From Cylindrospermopsis curvispora GIHE-G1 (GTDB lineage Bacteria; Cyanobacteriota; Cyanobacteriia; Cyanobacteriales; Nostocaceae): DNA of 64,000 bases. Under the pieces are notes generated by a model. It was given only the letters and a program-made list of their open reading frames with translations. It had not been told where the DNA came from and did not search any database. Shown here piece by piece: positions 47,289 to 55,486 of this stretch (its first letter is position 1; each line of letters begins with the position of its first letter). The stretch spans positions 2,279,501 through 2,343,500 of the forward strand of contig NZ_CP060822.1 of the NCBI RefSeq assembly GCF_014489415.1, read 5' to 3'. Made by a program: the position numbers and the translations under genes.

Positions 47289-47933
47289 TTAAGGGTTGTT
47301 CACAATTTCATTGCTACTAAGATGAGCGATCGCCTGTTTAATCCAGTCCTCGGGGTAGGAATTTTTAGGCAAACCGATATCTTCACTGATAACATGGAGA
47401 GCATGACTAACTTCGTGAGGAGTATAACCCAAGGCAAAAAGTGTCATTTGCACCTCTTCTAAAATAGCTGGTGGTGGACCACCAGTAGCAACGAAAAACC
47501 CTGCTGACTTGCGCCATTCCACCAATTTACCCTTGAGTTCCAAACACAGACGCTCTGCGGTTTTTTTACCCACTCCCGGGGTTTGAACTAGCATAGTAGT
47601 ATTACCGGAAATAATTGCTTGAACTAGTTCTGGTAATTCTAAAGTGTCTATGAGAGCGATCGCCATAGCTGTACCAATACCAGTTACAGAAAGTAGATGT
47701 CGAAATAAGTCTCTTTCTGCTGGAGAAGAAAAGCCATAGAGTATAGGTAGTTCTTCTCGTATTTGGTAATGGGTAAAAATATGGGCTACATCACCGTTAT
47801 GAGTTAACTGATTAGCCAAACGCTGTGGTATGTACACATCATAGCCAATACCATTGACTTCCAAAGTGAGGATCCAGCGATTGGGACTACCAGTTTGCAC
47901 TCCAGCAACAATACCTTTGAGATAGCTGATCAT
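47289..47933 (-). CDS. ruvA: Holliday junction branch-migration protein RuvA
   Basis: A 214-aa tetrameric junction-binding protein. It has an N-terminal OB fold ([20 protein letters not shown] and [14 protein letters not shown]), tandem helix-hairpin-helix motifs ([16 protein letters not shown] and [20 protein letters not shown]) and a C-terminal RuvB-binding domain ([20 protein letters not shown]). It probably heads the ruvA-bioF-ALDH transcript. RuvB and RuvC are not in the window. Confidence 0.95.
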   Translation of the reverse strand: MISYLKGIVAGVQTGSPNRWILTLEVNGIGYDVYIPQRLANQLTHNGDVAHIFTHYQIREELPILYGFSSPAERDLFRHLLSVTGIGTAMAIALIDTLELPELVQAIISGNTTMLVQTPGVGKKTAERLCLELKGKLVEWRKSAGFFVATGGPPPAILEEVQMTLFALGYTPHEVSHALHVISEDIGLPKNSYPEDWIKQAIAHLSSNEIVNNP

Positions 47934-48033
47934 TTGATAAATTCCAAGAATACCCCATTATAGTCCCATCCAAAAATTTGCCTTGATTTTCCGGGTTGAT
48001 TGTGGAATTTTTTTTCTATGCTACTTAGCTTAG

Positions 48034-48270
48034 TCACTTCCTATAGTCATTAATAAATTGCCAGTGGATATTAACCATATAGGGAATTAAGTATGTTATT
48101 CCAGCTGAAATCCAGCGTTCTGGATTCATTTCTCCCTTAAGAAGTGCTGAACCATGATTAATCATAAATAGAATTGAACCAACCACCAAAGAAACTCTTA
48201 TTGCTGTACCCATCATCTTTGGATTGACAAGACATACACAAAAGGTTCGGATATTATTATTTTGCTTCAT
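48034..48270 (-). CDS. nrtS: NrtS-like small membrane protein
   Basis: A 78-aa protein with two hydrophobic segments (AIRVSLVVGSILFMINHGSAL and ISAGITYLIPYMVNIH) around a short polar turn. This matches the small NrtS-type proteins described as needed for nitrate/nitrite transport in marine cyanobacteria. I chose the ATG at 48270; the frame also opens at a GTG at 48285. Its start overlaps the 3' end of the broken Rpn-type gene, so the tandem duplication has run into its leader. Confidence 0.6.
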   Translation of the reverse strand: MKQNNNIRTFCVCLVNPKMMGTAIRVSLVVGSILFMINHGSALLKGEMNPERWISAGITYLIPYMVNIHWQFINDYRK

Positions 48271-48945
48271 TACCGGTTTCCTCACCGATTTTTTTGCCAG
48301 TCTCTATTCCTCTTAACTCCATATTAGTTAATAACGGCATTTTTCTCTCCTCCTCAAATAAATGTCTTTATCTTACTATCCAAACTTTCCTGTAACTTTT
48401 TGGGTAACTTCATCATGATGTCAATGATGCCAAATAATCTAATTATTTGTTCTCTGTCGAACCCCTTATCATATAACCCTCTGATTAAACTCCATTTCCA
48501 CTTTTCTCTCTCCCCTAGGTTCCCGGTAGTTGCTTTTGTCTTTAAATGTGCCATCACTATGATAGCAAAAGGATTATTACTTGCTTCTAGCTCTGACCAT
48601 TTGGCTTCATAGCTGAGTAATTTCACCACGGGGAATTTCAGGGTTACTTCACACCCTCCTAAGCTATAATTATAACTTTCTGGTTGCCAATCAGCTCTTT
48701 CATCTCCCAGAATTGCCAGACTAATCACCGGTTTTTGCTCCAGGTCAAAAGCACGATAATTATAAGCGTTTTTTCGTTTTTGAGGAAGCTGTGATTCTTT
48801 GTAATTCTTTATCCAGAGACCCCGGTATTTTTTCCCAATTGATTAATTGGTGAATTGAAGGAAAGAAGAAAAGCAAGAATTGTCCAAAATACTCGGTTAG
48901 TGCTTCTTTCCATGGTTCATCATAATTAGCTCTTATCTGACTCAT
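48257..48945 (-). pseudogene. Rpn-family PD-(D/E)XK nuclease gene, copy B, broken
   Basis: Left-hand copy of a tandem pair. The N-terminal part (MSQIRANYDEPWK to ASSKTKKR) is followed by a deletion of about 113 bp relative to copy A, removing the putative nuclease core and shifting the frame near 48763. The middle part resumes (YNYRAFDLEQKPV to DSKIKT) until a 4-bp tandem duplication (AAATAAAT near 48357) shifts frame again. A last remnant (KMPLLTNMELRGIETG) runs to a stop at 48257, overlapping the NrtS start. Sequence style is that of the Rpn/DUF4351 family of putative transposon-related nucleases common in cyanobacteria. Confidence 0.8.
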
Positions 48946-49947
48946 TTGATTCGGGAACTTTAGGAGATAATTTGACCAAGGATTGGTGAAAATCCTCAAA
49001 ACAATCAACTTTAATTGCCAATTTCAACAGTTCATCTAAAATAGATAACACTAATATTTTATCCACAGCTTGCTCAATTGTAACTGGTATGTCACCCAAT
49101 CTTGTTCTCAACACCAGCTTCACATCCTCATGAGCTTTTTCTAATATGCCAATTTCCCTGCCAATTTCCTTGCCAGTCTCTATTCCTCTTAACTCCATAT
49201 TAGTTAATAACGGCATTTTTCTCTCCTCCTCAAATGTCTTTATCTTACTATCCAAACTTTCCTGTAACTTTTTGGGTAACTCCATCATGATGTCAATGAT
49301 GCCAAATAATCTAATTATTTGTTCTCTGTCGAACCCCTTATCATATAACCCTCTGATTAAACTCCATTTCCACTTTTCTCTCTCCCCTAGGTTCCCGGTA
49401 GTTGCTTTTGTCTTTAAATGTGCCATCACTATGATGGCAAAAGGATTATTACTTGCTTCTAGCTCTGACCATTTGGCTTCATAGCTGAGTAATTTCACCA
49501 TGGGGAATTTCAGGCTTACTTCACACCCTCCTAAGCTATAATTATAACCTTCTGGTTGCCAATCAGCTCTCTCATCTCCCAGAATTGCCACACTAATCAC
49601 CGGTTTTTGGTCTAGGTCAAAAGCACGATAATTATAGATGTACATTCTCTATAGATGTACATTCTCTGGGGAAATTCTTCCTCATACTGACTTTGAATTT
49701 CAATATGAATTAACACCCACATTTCCTCTCCACTAATCAGCCAAACTTTGTATAGTTTATCTGCATAGCGTTTTTTCGTCTTTGAGGAAGCTGTAATTCT
49801 TTGCAGTTCTTTATCCAAGGATTCTGGTATTTTTTCCCAATTGACTAATTGGTGAATTGAAGGAAAGAAGAATAACAAGAATTGTTCAAAATATTCGGTT
49901 AGTGCTTCTTTCCAAGGTTCGTCGTAGTTAGCTCTTATCTGATTCAT
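48926..49947 (-). pseudogene. Rpn-family PD-(D/E)XK nuclease gene, copy A, frameshifted by a 17-bp duplication
   Basis: It reads MNQIRANYDEPWKEALTEYF from 49947 through YKVWLISGEEMWVLIHIEIQ to FPQRMYIY, then loses frame at a 17-bp tandem duplication (49634-49667). Removing one repeat restores FPQRMYIYNYRAFDLDQ and one continuous protein of 334 residues ending ESNESDKS. The family has an ExQ variant of the PD-(D/E)XK core (HIEIQ). The first 20 bp overlap the stop of the copy on its right, and its own stop overlaps the start of copy B in the same way. Confidence 0.85.
49634..49667. repeat. 17-bp perfect tandem duplication
   Basis: ATAGATGTACATTCTCT occurs twice head to tail (49634-49650 and 49651-49667) inside the Rpn-type gene. 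Seventeen is not a multiple of three, so it breaks the reading frame. Loss of one unit would restore the gene exactly. Confidence 0.95.
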
Positions 49948-50206
49948 TTGATTCGGGAACTTTAGGAGATAATTTGACCAAGGACTGGTGAAAATCCTCA
50001 AAACAATCAACTTTGATTGCTACTTTCAAAAGTTCATCTAAAATGGACAACACTAATATTTTATCCACAGCTTGCTCCATTTTCTCTGGTATGTCACCCA
50101 ATCTTGTTCTCAATACCAGCTTCACATAATCACGGGCATTTTTCAATATACCAATTTCCTTGCCAGTCTCTATTCCTCTTGACTCCATATTAGTTAATAA
50201 TGGCAT
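49928..50206 (-). pseudogene. Rpn-family nuclease gene, copy C, C-terminal remnant
   Basis: Only the last 92 codons of a third copy remain (MPLLTNMESRGIETG to SPKVPESNESDKS), matching the C-terminus of copy A with small changes, including a 4-residue deletion in the GKEIG repeat. Upstream of 50206 the family sequence breaks off after a few residues and the frame meets a stop. Copy C and copy A stops lie 1002 bp apart, which gives the length of the tandem unit. Confidence 0.8.
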
Positions 50207-50641
50207 CTTTTTATCTTACTCAACCAATCACAATGAGAAAAAGCACCAAGTCTTTTTAGTCTCTACTTTTTTATTTAACCAATGAGTAGTATAGTGACAT
50301 GCGATCGCATGTTGAGGTATTTTTGTCACTATAATGCGGTTTGGAATGTAACAGAGGCGTTATGGAGAATCATTCTGTTAATTCCTCCGACGATTCTGGG
50401 AGTAGATGATCAAGGTCATCCCAAAGTTAATAAAAAATGTATTGGTCAATACTTGTTTTTTAAAAAGTTCCATGAGAACATTCAGGAATACTACTAAATG
50501 TCAATTGATATTTAGTATTTTTATGAAAATCACGTTATTGCTCTTGTTAACATTTCCAATTGTTAAAGTTTAATACGCGTTTCATAATTGATTTAACCTA
50601 ACCAATCTAAAATAGTGTTTATCAGTATCAAGGAGAAACAG
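50207..50641. other. 435-bp region between the Rpn remnants and the sulfur island
   Basis: It contains a 14-bp palindrome CATGCGATCGCATG (a HIP1 site with extended arms, 50299-50312) and an open 71-codon frame at 50282-50497 with no recognised family. The AT-rich end holds the promoter of the dioxygenase gene, with AAGGAG just before its ATG at 50642. I see no RNA gene. Confidence 0.35.
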
Positions 50642-51556
50642 ATGACTTACCAACACTTAAAAATTAAACCTATTGCAGGACGTATTGGCGCTAAGATTTT
50701 GGAAATTGATTTGAAGCAAAATCTCCAGGATGCAGTTATTAATGAAATTAGACGAGCCTTGGTTCAATATAAGGTGATTTTTTTCCGTGAGCAAAATCTT
50801 ACAGCTCAAGAGCAGATTGCTTTTGCCCGTCGTTTTGGGGAGATTACCACGGCCCATCCCACAGTTCCGTCCTTGGTGGGGAGTCCAGAGATTCTGGACC
50901 TGGATTATGGTAGAACTGCTGCTCGTGCAAACAACTGGCACACGGATGTTACCTTTGTAGACCGTCCTCCCTTAGGTTCTGTATTACGCGCCCTGGAAAT
51001 TCCTCCTTATGGTGGTGATACCATTTGGGCAAATTCGGTAACAGCATATCAGGATTTACCAGACCACCTACGGAAACTTGCGGATGAGCTTTGGGCAGTT
51101 CATAGTAATGCTTATGATTATGCAGAAGCTGCTGTTAACTTATCCGAAGAAATAAGAGCCTATCGAGAAATTTTCACATCCACCGTATATGAAAGTCTAC
51201 ACCCAGTGGTGAGAGTACATCCTGAATCTGGAGAGAGGGGATTATTCATTGGTGGTTTTGTGCGTCAGATTCGGGGATTATCAAGCACTGAGTCTGATCA
51301 TATTATTGGCTTATTGCAGTCATACGTAACACGTCCGGAAAACACAGTGCGCTGGCGGTGGAAAGTTGGTGATGTGGCATTTTGGGATAACCGGGCTACC
51401 CAACATTATGCTATAGCAGATTATGGTAATCAACCTCGGCGTGTGCAAAGGGTAACTATTGTAGGTGATGCACCTGTTTCCATTGATGGGCAAAAAAGTC
51501 AAAGTGTGAAAGGAGATGCTTCTGTGTATAACAAACGGGTACCTGTAGCTGTTTAA
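50642..51556 (+). CDS. TauD/TfdA-type Fe(II)/2-oxoglutarate dioxygenase (first)
   Basis: A 304-aa cytoplasmic dioxygenase. Iron ligands fit the HxD...H triad: H100 and D102 in NNWHTDVTF and H255 in WDNRATQHYAIADY. Arg near the C-terminus (RRVQRVTI) binds 2-oxoglutarate. The family hydroxylates sulfonates (taurine) or alkyl sulfates next to the heteroatom, releasing sulfite or sulfate. The ATG at 50642 with RBS AAGGAG is chosen over an upstream in-frame start at 50615. Its position at the head of a sulfur-acquisition cluster supports an organosulfur substrate, but the exact compound is not readable. Confidence 0.85.
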   Translation: MTYQHLKIKPIAGRIGAKILEIDLKQNLQDAVINEIRRALVQYKVIFFREQNLTAQEQIAFARRFGEITTAHPTVPSLVGSPEILDLDYGRTAARANNWHTDVTFVDRPPLGSVLRALEIPPYGGDTIWANSVTAYQDLPDHLRKLADELWAVHSNAYDYAEAAVNLSEEIRAYREIFTSTVYESLHPVVRVHPESGERGLFIGGFVRQIRGLSSTESDHIIGLLQSYVTRPENTVRWRWKVGDVAFWDNRATQHYAIADYGNQPRRVQRVTIVGDAPVSIDGQKSQSVKGDASVYNKRVPVAV

Positions 51557-51617
51557 GTTCAGATGTTAAAATGGGTATTCGGATGAATTTCAATCATAGG
51601 ATTAGGATGGGTGTTAT

Positions 51618-52220
51618 ATGGTCAGAACCGCTTCCACAATGTTACCGTTGGGTACTTTAGCTCCAGATTTTAATTTGCCCGATGTGGTTTCTAACAAGAC
51701 AGTTTCTTTGGCTGATTTTGCCCATAAGAAGGGTTTGTTAGTCATTTTTTTGAGTCGTCATTGTCCCTTTGTGCAACACATCAAGTTAGAGTTGGCACAA
51801 TTGGGCAAAGATTATTTACAAAGTAATCTGGGAATAGTAGCAATTAGTGCCAATGATATCAATAGTCATCCCGACGATGCACCGGAGTTTTTAAAAAGCT
51901 TCGCCCAAGAATTGGATCTAACTTATCCTCTACTTTTTGATGAAACCCAGAAAACCGCCAAGGACTTTTTTGCCGCTTGTACTCCCGATTTCTTTCTCTT
52001 TGATGGTGAGCGCAAACTGAGCTATCGCGGGCAATTAGATGACAGTCGTCCCGGTAATAATGAACCGGTCAATGGGAAGGATTTACGAGCCGCGATCAAT
52101 GCTGTTTTGTCTGATAGAGAGGTGAACCGAAACCAAAAACCCAGCATTGGTTGCAATATTAAATGGCGTCTTGGAAATGAGCCTGTTTATTTCCAAAACC
52201 AGGCGATCGCAGTTTCCTGA
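51618..52220 (+). CDS. thioredoxin-fold redoxin (AhpC/TSA-like)
   Basis: A 200-aa soluble protein with the redoxin fold: APDFNLPDVVSNKTVSLADF, the active-site region FLSRHCPFVQHIK with a single Cys at 49, and YPLLFDETQKTAKDF. The CPFV arrangement, a lone Cys followed by Pro, is that of the thioredoxin-family proteins often annotated in cyanobacteria next to peroxiredoxins. A role in redox handling of sulfur or peroxide is likely. A perfect palindrome that could terminate transcription follows its stop. No signal peptide. Confidence 0.75.
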   Translation: MVRTASTMLPLGTLAPDFNLPDVVSNKTVSLADFAHKKGLLVIFLSRHCPFVQHIKLELAQLGKDYLQSNLGIVAISANDINSHPDDAPEFLKSFAQELDLTYPLLFDETQKTAKDFFAACTPDFFLFDGERKLSYRGQLDDSRPGNNEPVNGKDLRAAINAVLSDREVNRNQKPSIGCNIKWRLGNEPVYFQNQAIAVS

Positions 52221-52301
52221 TTGGATTTAATTTCCTTTACAGGTTAATGTTTTTGGGTTAGACTATTATTGGTAAATTTGTGTTATAGTCACAACTAAAA
52301 T

Positions 52302-52331
52302 ATAGGTATATTGATTAATCAATATACCTAT
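52302..52331. terminator. 30-bp perfect palindrome followed by TTTT
   Basis: The arm ATAGGTATATTGATT is followed at once by its exact reverse complement. It lies 82 bp after the redoxin stop and 43 bp before the carbonic-anhydrase-like start, with a short T-run on the right. It could be a terminator, or an operator for the downstream gene, since a loopless AT-rich palindrome is also typical of dimeric regulators. Confidence 0.6.
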
Positions 52332-52373
52332 TTTCTAAACGGTTACTATTCTTATCTAATGGATAAAATAATC

Positions 52374-52955
52374 ATGAGTCAGATACTTGAAGAGGTTCTT
52401 AGTGCTAATCAAAACTATGCCGAAACTTTTGGTGATAAGGGCAAGTTGCCTCTACCTCCTGCAAGGAAATTTGCTGTTTTGACCTGTATGGATGCCCGCT
52501 TGGATCCGGCCAAATTTGCCGGATTAACGGAAGGGGATGCCCATGTGATTCGTAATGCCGGTGGAAGAGCCAGTGATGATGCTATCAGATCCTTAGTTAT
52601 TTCATACAAGCTATTAGGTACTCGTGAGTGGTTCATTATTCACCATACAGATTGTGGTATGGAAACATTTACTGACGAAATTATTCGCGGATTACTAGAA
52701 AAAAGTTTAGAAACAGCTAAAATAGACGAAACTGGATGGCATGATATAGGTTCAGGACCTGGATCTTCAGAAGCGTATTTTATTGATTGGCTTACTATTG
52801 GTGAACAATCAAAGAGTGTTTACGAAGATGTGAAACGAGTGAGATTCCACCCCCTAGTCCCCAAAAATATTCCAATTTACGGTTATCTTTATGACGTAAA
52901 AACCGGGAAGTTAATCGAAATTCCCCAAGCCACGGAGATAGGGAAAGTCCAATGA
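52374..52955 (+). CDS. beta-carbonic anhydrase family protein, possibly a COS/CS2 hydrolase
   Basis: A 193-aa zinc enzyme. Ligands C38, H91 and C94 and the Asp-Arg dyad D40/R42 are present in LTCMDARLD and [32 protein letters not shown] marks the small clade D type. Beta-CAs hydrate CO2, but clade D also includes carbonyl sulfide and CS2 hydrolases. Within an organosulfur cluster that alternative is plausible. The ATG at 52374 (MSQILEEVL) is preferred; one at 52359 is possible. Confidence 0.8.
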   Translation: MSQILEEVLSANQNYAETFGDKGKLPLPPARKFAVLTCMDARLDPAKFAGLTEGDAHVIRNAGGRASDDAIRSLVISYKLLGTREWFIIHHTDCGMETFTDEIIRGLLEKSLETAKIDETGWHDIGSGPGSSEAYFIDWLTIGEQSKSVYEDVKRVRFHPLVPKNIPIYGYLYDVKTGKLIEIPQATEIGKVQ

Positions 52956-53044
52956 CCTTAAATTTTAAACTACAACGATTCTATTGACTAACTGTAGTAT
53001 ACTTGTGGTATTAATAGCATAAGTATAGTGGAGGCGAGGTTAGG

Positions 53045-53572
53045 ATGTCGCTGTATTTGATTGAAGGAGTAGTTAAACAACTCCAGTCAGAACAGATTGA
53101 AAAGGTGCTTGATGTGATTGCATCCGCTGCATTTGGATTGAATTCGGAACTGATTGAGGCCCAGGTAACAGAGAACCTAGAGCGATTGTTTCTGGTGATT
53201 GACGCACCGGAAGCGGAAATCGCGGAGAAAAGTTTTGCAGCAGGTGGGTTGACAACTACTTTGGTCAAACAGGTACGTCTAATAGGACAAGACTTAGCAA
53301 CGGTTAAAAACCGCAAAGGCAAAGCTAACTACCTAGTAGAGTGGAATTTGCCAGGGGGTTTGACCATGGAGGCTTACTTGCAGCGAAAGGCAGAGAAATC
53401 TCCTTTATACGCTCAAGTCCCAGAAATAAAATTTGAACGTACTTATGTTTGTGAAGACATGAGTAAGTGTTTGTGTTTTTATGACAGTCCTAATGAATCA
53501 ACTGTTAAAGAAGCACGACAGATTGTTAGTGCGCCCATTGATACTCTAACTTCAATTCGGAATCTGCACTGA
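53045..53572 (+). CDS. DUF4242-containing hypothetical protein
   Basis: A 175-aa soluble protein. The C-terminal part (FERTYVCEDMSKCLCFYDSPNES, residues 130-152, then VKEARQIVSAPIDTL) matches the DUF4242 ferredoxin-like family, known for small nickel-binding proteins. The N-terminal half (about 1-95) is of unknown type. Four Cys are present, three of them within CEDMSKCLC. It starts 89 bp after the carbonic-anhydrase-like gene and precedes the acyl-CoA-dehydrogenase-like gene by 10 bp, so the two are probably cotranscribed. Confidence 0.65.
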   Translation: MSLYLIEGVVKQLQSEQIEKVLDVIASAAFGLNSELIEAQVTENLERLFLVIDAPEAEIAEKSFAAGGLTTTLVKQVRLIGQDLATVKNRKGKANYLVEWNLPGGLTMEAYLQRKAEKSPLYAQVPEIKFERTYVCEDMSKCLCFYDSPNESTVKEARQIVSAPIDTLTSIRNLH

Positions 53573-53582
53573 GGAAATTTTC

Positions 53583-54665
53583 ATGATTACCGAAAACTCA
53601 ATTCTGGAATTGCAATTGTCCCAGCGTGCTCAGTATTTAAATGATGGATATAATAATATCCACGTTGGTGATTCCCTAACTCAACTGGCACAAGTAGGCT
53701 ATTTAGGACTAGGGGTACGCCATTCACTAGGTGGCTATGGCGGTGATCTATTGGATGTGGTGGAGGCGATCGCCATGGTCGCTGGTCAATGTTTAACCAG
53801 TGGCTTTGTTTTTTGGTGTCAGCGGGCATTTATCCAATATCTGATAGCCAGTGATAACAAATACCTACAAGTGGAGATCTTGCCACAGGTACTGAAGGGA
53901 GAGCTTTCGGGAGCAACTGGACTATCCAATGCCATGAAAAACTTGGCAGGGATTGAAAAGTTACGAATACAGGCTCAACTAAATAAAAAAGGCATTATCT
54001 TAAATGGTTTTTTGCCATGGGCTTCTAACCTGCGTCCTGAAAAGTTTGTGGTTGCAGTAGCAGCCAAAACCGATGACGGTAGGTCTGTTGTAGTGGCTAT
54101 CCCTGGTAATACAGTTGGACTGGAGCGGGGGGAGGATCTGCAACTTCTGGGATTACAGTCTTCCTGGACCAGCACCTTAAATTTGAGTCAGGTCGAGCTT
54201 TCCCAGGAATGGATAATTAGTCACAATGGGGAGGACTTTTTGCCCAAAATTCGCCCGGCTTTTCTGCTCATGCAATGTGGATTGCCCCTGGGAATAGCAC
54301 GGAAATCTCTGCAAGAAATAGAACAAAGCATTAATCGTAACAATGAACAAGCATTGAGTTTTCGAGTAACAAATAGTGCATTGAGGCTATCGGAGCTAGA
54401 AACTCAGATCTTCCACTTGAGCAGGCTATCAGCCTTAACTTTGTCACAGACCCGTCAGTTATTTGAGGTTCGCATTAGATTAACTCGTTTAGCAGTAGAA
54501 ATGGTGCAGCTGGAGCTCGAGTCCAAGGGCGGATCCGCATATTTCAAGTCCAGCGGGACTGCCCGACGATTAAGAGAAGTAGCCTTTTTGCCGGTCTTGA
54601 CTCCCAGTTTAGTGCAACTAGAAACCGAATTGTACCGTCATGCCCCAGTCTGCGAAACGATATGA
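53583..54665 (+). CDS. acyl-CoA dehydrogenase-like flavoprotein
   Basis: A 360-aa protein of the acyl-CoA dehydrogenase superfamily: an N-terminal helical domain (VGYLGLGVRHSLGGYGGDLLDVVE), a middle beta domain (LSGATGLSNAMKNLAG and LNGFLPWASNL) and a C-terminal four-helix part. Members near ABC sulfonate importers (SfnB/DszC type) are FMN- or FAD-dependent monooxygenases or desaturases acting on sulfur compounds. No catalytic acyl-CoA Glu could be confirmed. The stop overlaps the ABC ATPase start by 4 bp (ATGA), showing translational coupling. It may stand in for the SsuD monooxygenase, which is absent here. Confidence 0.75.
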   Translation: MITENSILELQLSQRAQYLNDGYNNIHVGDSLTQLAQVGYLGLGVRHSLGGYGGDLLDVVEAIAMVAGQCLTSGFVFWCQRAFIQYLIASDNKYLQVEILPQVLKGELSGATGLSNAMKNLAGIEKLRIQAQLNKKGIILNGFLPWASNLRPEKFVVAVAAKTDDGRSVVVAIPGNTVGLERGEDLQLLGLQSSWTSTLNLSQVELSQEWIISHNGEDFLPKIRPAFLLMQCGLPLGIARKSLQEIEQSINRNNEQALSFRVTNSALRLSELETQIFHLSRLSALTLSQTRQLFEVRIRLTRLAVEMVQLELESKGGSAYFKSSGTARRLREVAFLPVLTPSLVQLETELYRHAPVCETI

Positions 54666-55486
54666 TCAATCCTCATAAGACCATATCCAATTCAAAATTG
54701 GTTTCTGTAAAAGATAGTCCCATACTAACAGTACAAAGGCTGAAAAAAGACTATATCACCCGTCGGGGAAATTTTACCGCGTTTGCCAATATTAATTTAC
54801 ACATTGATCACCGAGAGGTAGTATGTCTCCTGGGGGCCAGCGGATGTGGTAAATCTTCCCTGTTATTAGCGATCGCTGGATTAGAGTCGATTGATGAGGG
54901 GGAAATTTATTTAGAGGGCAAGCCATTACACTCTCCCCATCCGCAAATTGCTCTGGTGTTTCAGCAAGCAGCATTGTTACCTTGGTTGAATGTTTGGCAA
55001 AACATTGGTTTCGGCCTGCAGTTTCAGCAAATGGCTCGCCTTTCTTCTCAGGAAGTGCGATCGCGTATTAGTTCTGCCATTGCCAGCGTTAAATTACAGG
55101 GATTTGAAGAGGCATATCCCCATCAACTCTCTGGCGGTATGGCACAAAGAGTAGCTTTGGCACGTGCTATTGCTCGTCAGCCTAAAATATTACTACTCGA
55201 TGAACCTTTAGGTGCTTTAGATGCTATTACCAGATTAGAAATGCAAAAACTAATGCTAGAGGTAATAGAAAAGCATAAAAGCACAATATTGCTAGTAACT
55301 CATGATATTGACGAAGCCTTGTTATTGGGTGATCGAATACTACTGATGAGTCCTTACCCGGGAGCAATTCATAGAGAATGGAGGATTAGCCAACCTAAAC
55401 CCCGTTTTCATCACTTAAACACCCTATTTGAACTAAGGCTCACTATTATCGAAGAACTGTCAACCCTAATGGATGAAATTAGATAA
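54662..55486 (+). CDS. ABC importer ATP-binding protein (SsuB/TauB/NrtD type)
   Basis: A 274-aa nucleotide-binding subunit of a sulfonate/nitrate/taurine-type importer. It has Walker A LLGASGCGKSSLLLAIAGL, Q-loop LVFQQAALLPW, signature LSGGMAQRVALARAIA, Walker B LLLDEPLGALD and the switch His in VTHDIDEAL. It overlaps the upstream flavoprotein gene (ATGA) and the downstream binding-protein gene by 1 bp, so three genes are translationally linked. Confidence 0.93.
   Translation: MINPHKTISNSKLVSVKDSPILTVQRLKKDYITRRGNFTAFANINLHIDHREVVCLLGASGCGKSSLLLAIAGLESIDEGEIYLEGKPLHSPHPQIALVFQQAALLPWLNVWQNIGFGLQFQQMARLSSQEVRSRISSAIASVKLQGFEEAYPHQLSGGMAQRVALARAIARQPKILLLDEPLGALDAITRLEMQKLMLEVIEKHKSTILLVTHDIDEALLLGDRILLMSPYPGAIHREWRISQPKPRFHHLNTLFELRLTIIEELSTLMDEIR

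Noticed and set aside
50282-50497. 71-codon plus-strand ORF after the Rpn remnants
   Set aside because: No recognisable family, no clear RBS, and a mixed composition. I kept it only as a remark in the intergenic entry.
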